Assembly (NCBI GenBank): GCA_029262235.1
Contig: JAJCZU010000006.1
Span: forward strand, 322,934-386,933
Direction: 5' to 3'
Length of the DNA stretch: 64,000 nucleotides
DNA from: Candidatus Eiseniibacteriota bacterium
GTDB lineage: Bacteria; Orphanbacterota; Orphanbacteria; Orphanbacterales; Orphanbacteraceae
Below, piece by piece: positions 63,276-64,000 of this stretch; within the stretch, counting starts at the first letter, position 1, and the number at the start of each line of letters is the position of its first letter. The notes under the pieces were generated by a model. The model was not told the DNA's origin and did no database searches. It was given only the letters and a program-made list of their open reading frames with translations. The translations under genes and the position numbers were made by a program.

Positions 63276-63749
63276 ATGACTATTCGTATCATTTTAGTGG
63301 TTGCCGTTCTTGGATGCATGGCGCCTTGTGCAGCGTTTGCAATCGATGCCTGTGCCGCGGATACCGACGGAGACGGCTATATTTACGTGGAGATAGAACC
63401 CGCGGATGAAGGCTATCTGAACCACAGCAGGACCTGGGAGATCTGTCTCGCGCCCGGCGGACGAATCCTCGCTTTGCTGGGACAGGTTTGCGTAAACCCT
63501 TGCGGGGGCGGCTGTCCCGGCACCAGCTACACACACGAGCTCTATGAGGGGGACTCGCTCATCGTGCAGGATTCCCTGTTGATTCGTCATCATTCGGTCA
63601 ATGGAGGCGATTTCACTCTGTTCGGCAGGATGGTTTGCGACTGCGATTGCGGCTACCAGAGATTCATCCACAGTATCTTCCTGGATTGCTGCGGCCTGAC
63701 AGGCACCGAAAGCCTGAGCTGGTCAGAGTTGAAAAGCCTCTTTCGTTAG
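63276..63749 (+). CDS. Small secreted Cys-rich protein
   Basis: 157 residues from the ATG at 63276 (AGGA 6 bases upstream). Signal peptide 1-22 (IRIILVVAVLGCMAPCAAFA). The mature part is acidic and holds about 13 Cys, including VCVNPCGGGCPG and MVCDCDCGYQ and CCGL, so a disulfide-stabilised extracellular domain is likely. No family recognised. It is the last gene before the origin-like sequence at the window edge. Confidence 0.7.
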   Translation: MTIRIILVVAVLGCMAPCAAFAIDACAADTDGDGYIYVEIEPADEGYLNHSRTWEICLAPGGRILALLGQVCVNPCGGGCPGTSYTHELYEGDSLIVQDSLLIRHHSVNGGDFTLFGRMVCDCDCGYQRFIHSIFLDCCGLTGTESLSWSELKSLFR

Positions 63750-63811
63750 GAATTTCCGAGCCCGATCATGCGGCCGACCGTCGGATGATCGAGGGATCCT
63801 GCGCGGCCGTA

Positions 63812-63854
63812 CCCATCTTCAAACGATCCCATCTTCAAACGATCCCATCTTCAG
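63812..63854. repeat. Tandem 16-base direct repeat
   Basis: The unit CCCATCTTCAAACGAT starts at 63812 and 63828, with a third partial copy (CCCATCTTCAG) at 63844. Exactly 16 bases per unit, 2.7 copies, about 70 bases before the first DnaA-box-like sequence. Confidence 0.8.
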
Positions 63855-63925
63855 TAGTTGCCACAACTCGGATGCAATCGGTCTGCGAGAACAGAATTCC
63901 CATGTACGGGCGTTAGGCGAGCAGG

Positions 63926-64000
63926 TTATCCACGGGAACGACAGTGTCGTAGAATCTATATTATGTAAACTTACAACCGGTGTGGAAAAGGGGTGGACAA
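63926..64000. other. Possible left edge of a replication origin (DnaA-box cluster)
   Basis: TTATCCACG (63926-63934, 8 of 9 to TTATCCACA); on the other strand TTTTCCACA (63989-63981) and TTGTCCACC (64000-63992). Between them 63950-63976 is strongly A+T-rich (AATCTATATTATGTAAACTT). Such clustering is typical of oriC next to dnaA; the sequence ends here, so it is suggestive only. Confidence 0.5.

Noticed and set aside
63812-63854. Short CRISPR array
   Set aside because: The units abut with no spacers, are only 16 bases, and number fewer than three.

Overview
The window is one continuous, densely packed, GC-rich bacterial chromosome segment with no phage, insertion sequence or CRISPR. Three large secreted proteins end in a PNP(F)-to-SG(I/L)YF module like the type IX secretion sorting tails (M36-like protease 23374-26322, beta-helix protein 57839-59314, M28 peptidase 59405-62032). 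Together with the PrkA/YeaH/SpoVR trio, heavy sigma-54 use and a bacterial histone-like protein, this suggests a member of the FCB superphylum or a neighbouring candidate phylum (for example Krumholzibacteria- or Eisenbacteria-like). The taxonomy is inference. No marker gene such as 16S rRNA is present; one tRNA-Glu is.

Layout. 1-10.7 kb: end of a transglutaminase-type protein; pilT with a DUF4388 protein carrying a decayed PilT-like ATPase; type I glutamine synthetase; a MacA/FtsX-type export operon without its ATPase; a lone receiver protein. 11.0-14.2 kb: a DnaE-like protein that has lost its catalytic aspartates but keeps a clamp-binding-like motif, upstream of lexA. 14.2-16.7 kb: a glycosyltransferase and two NUDIX hydrolases. 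16.8-21.6 kb: a six-gene overlapping operon, PqqD-like, HprK-like kinase, lasso-B2-like protease, nucleotidyltransferase, ABC ATPase and ABC-2 permease, resembling a peptide-modification/export system but with no cyclase and no visible precursor. 21.6-30.5 kb: membrane sulfatase-fold enzyme, secreted metalloprotease, PDZ-radical SAM protein and GH1 glucosidase, then tRNA-Glu.

30.9-37.5 kb: a sigma-54 activator with a pseudo-receiver; a protein joining a sigma-factor region-2-like domain to a DNA alkyltransferase; and a NatAB-like exporter whose last permease is fused to a CPBP protease. 37.5-40.4 kb: short, strongly signalled genes including a 56-residue histone-fold-like protein and a WxxGxW periplasmic protein behind a textbook sigma-54 promoter with three helically phased TCGTACGA-type boxes upstream. 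40.5-45.2 kb: prkA-yeaH-spoVR, followed by a 2-hydroxyacid dehydrogenase, a PilZ protein and a sigma-70 family factor.

47.9-53.7 kb is a motility-control island: fliW, csrA, a TPR protein, a FlgM-like small protein, a YcgR-like protein, a sigma-54 activator, fliA and a histidine-kinase-like fragment. No flagellar structural genes are present. Sigma-54-type promoters precede fliW, fliA and a small gene at 53433, so the local activator(s) may drive translational (CsrA/FliW) and sigma-28 control together. Two tiny membrane-protein genes (23 and 40 codons) follow on the minus strand at 53.7-54.0 kb. The rest holds an RsbU-type phosphatase with PDZ and GAF domains, a TPR membrane protein, secreted enzymes, a SprA-family protein with a pentapeptide tail, and, at the right edge, DnaA-box-like sequences beside an A+T-rich stretch that may be the start of an origin.
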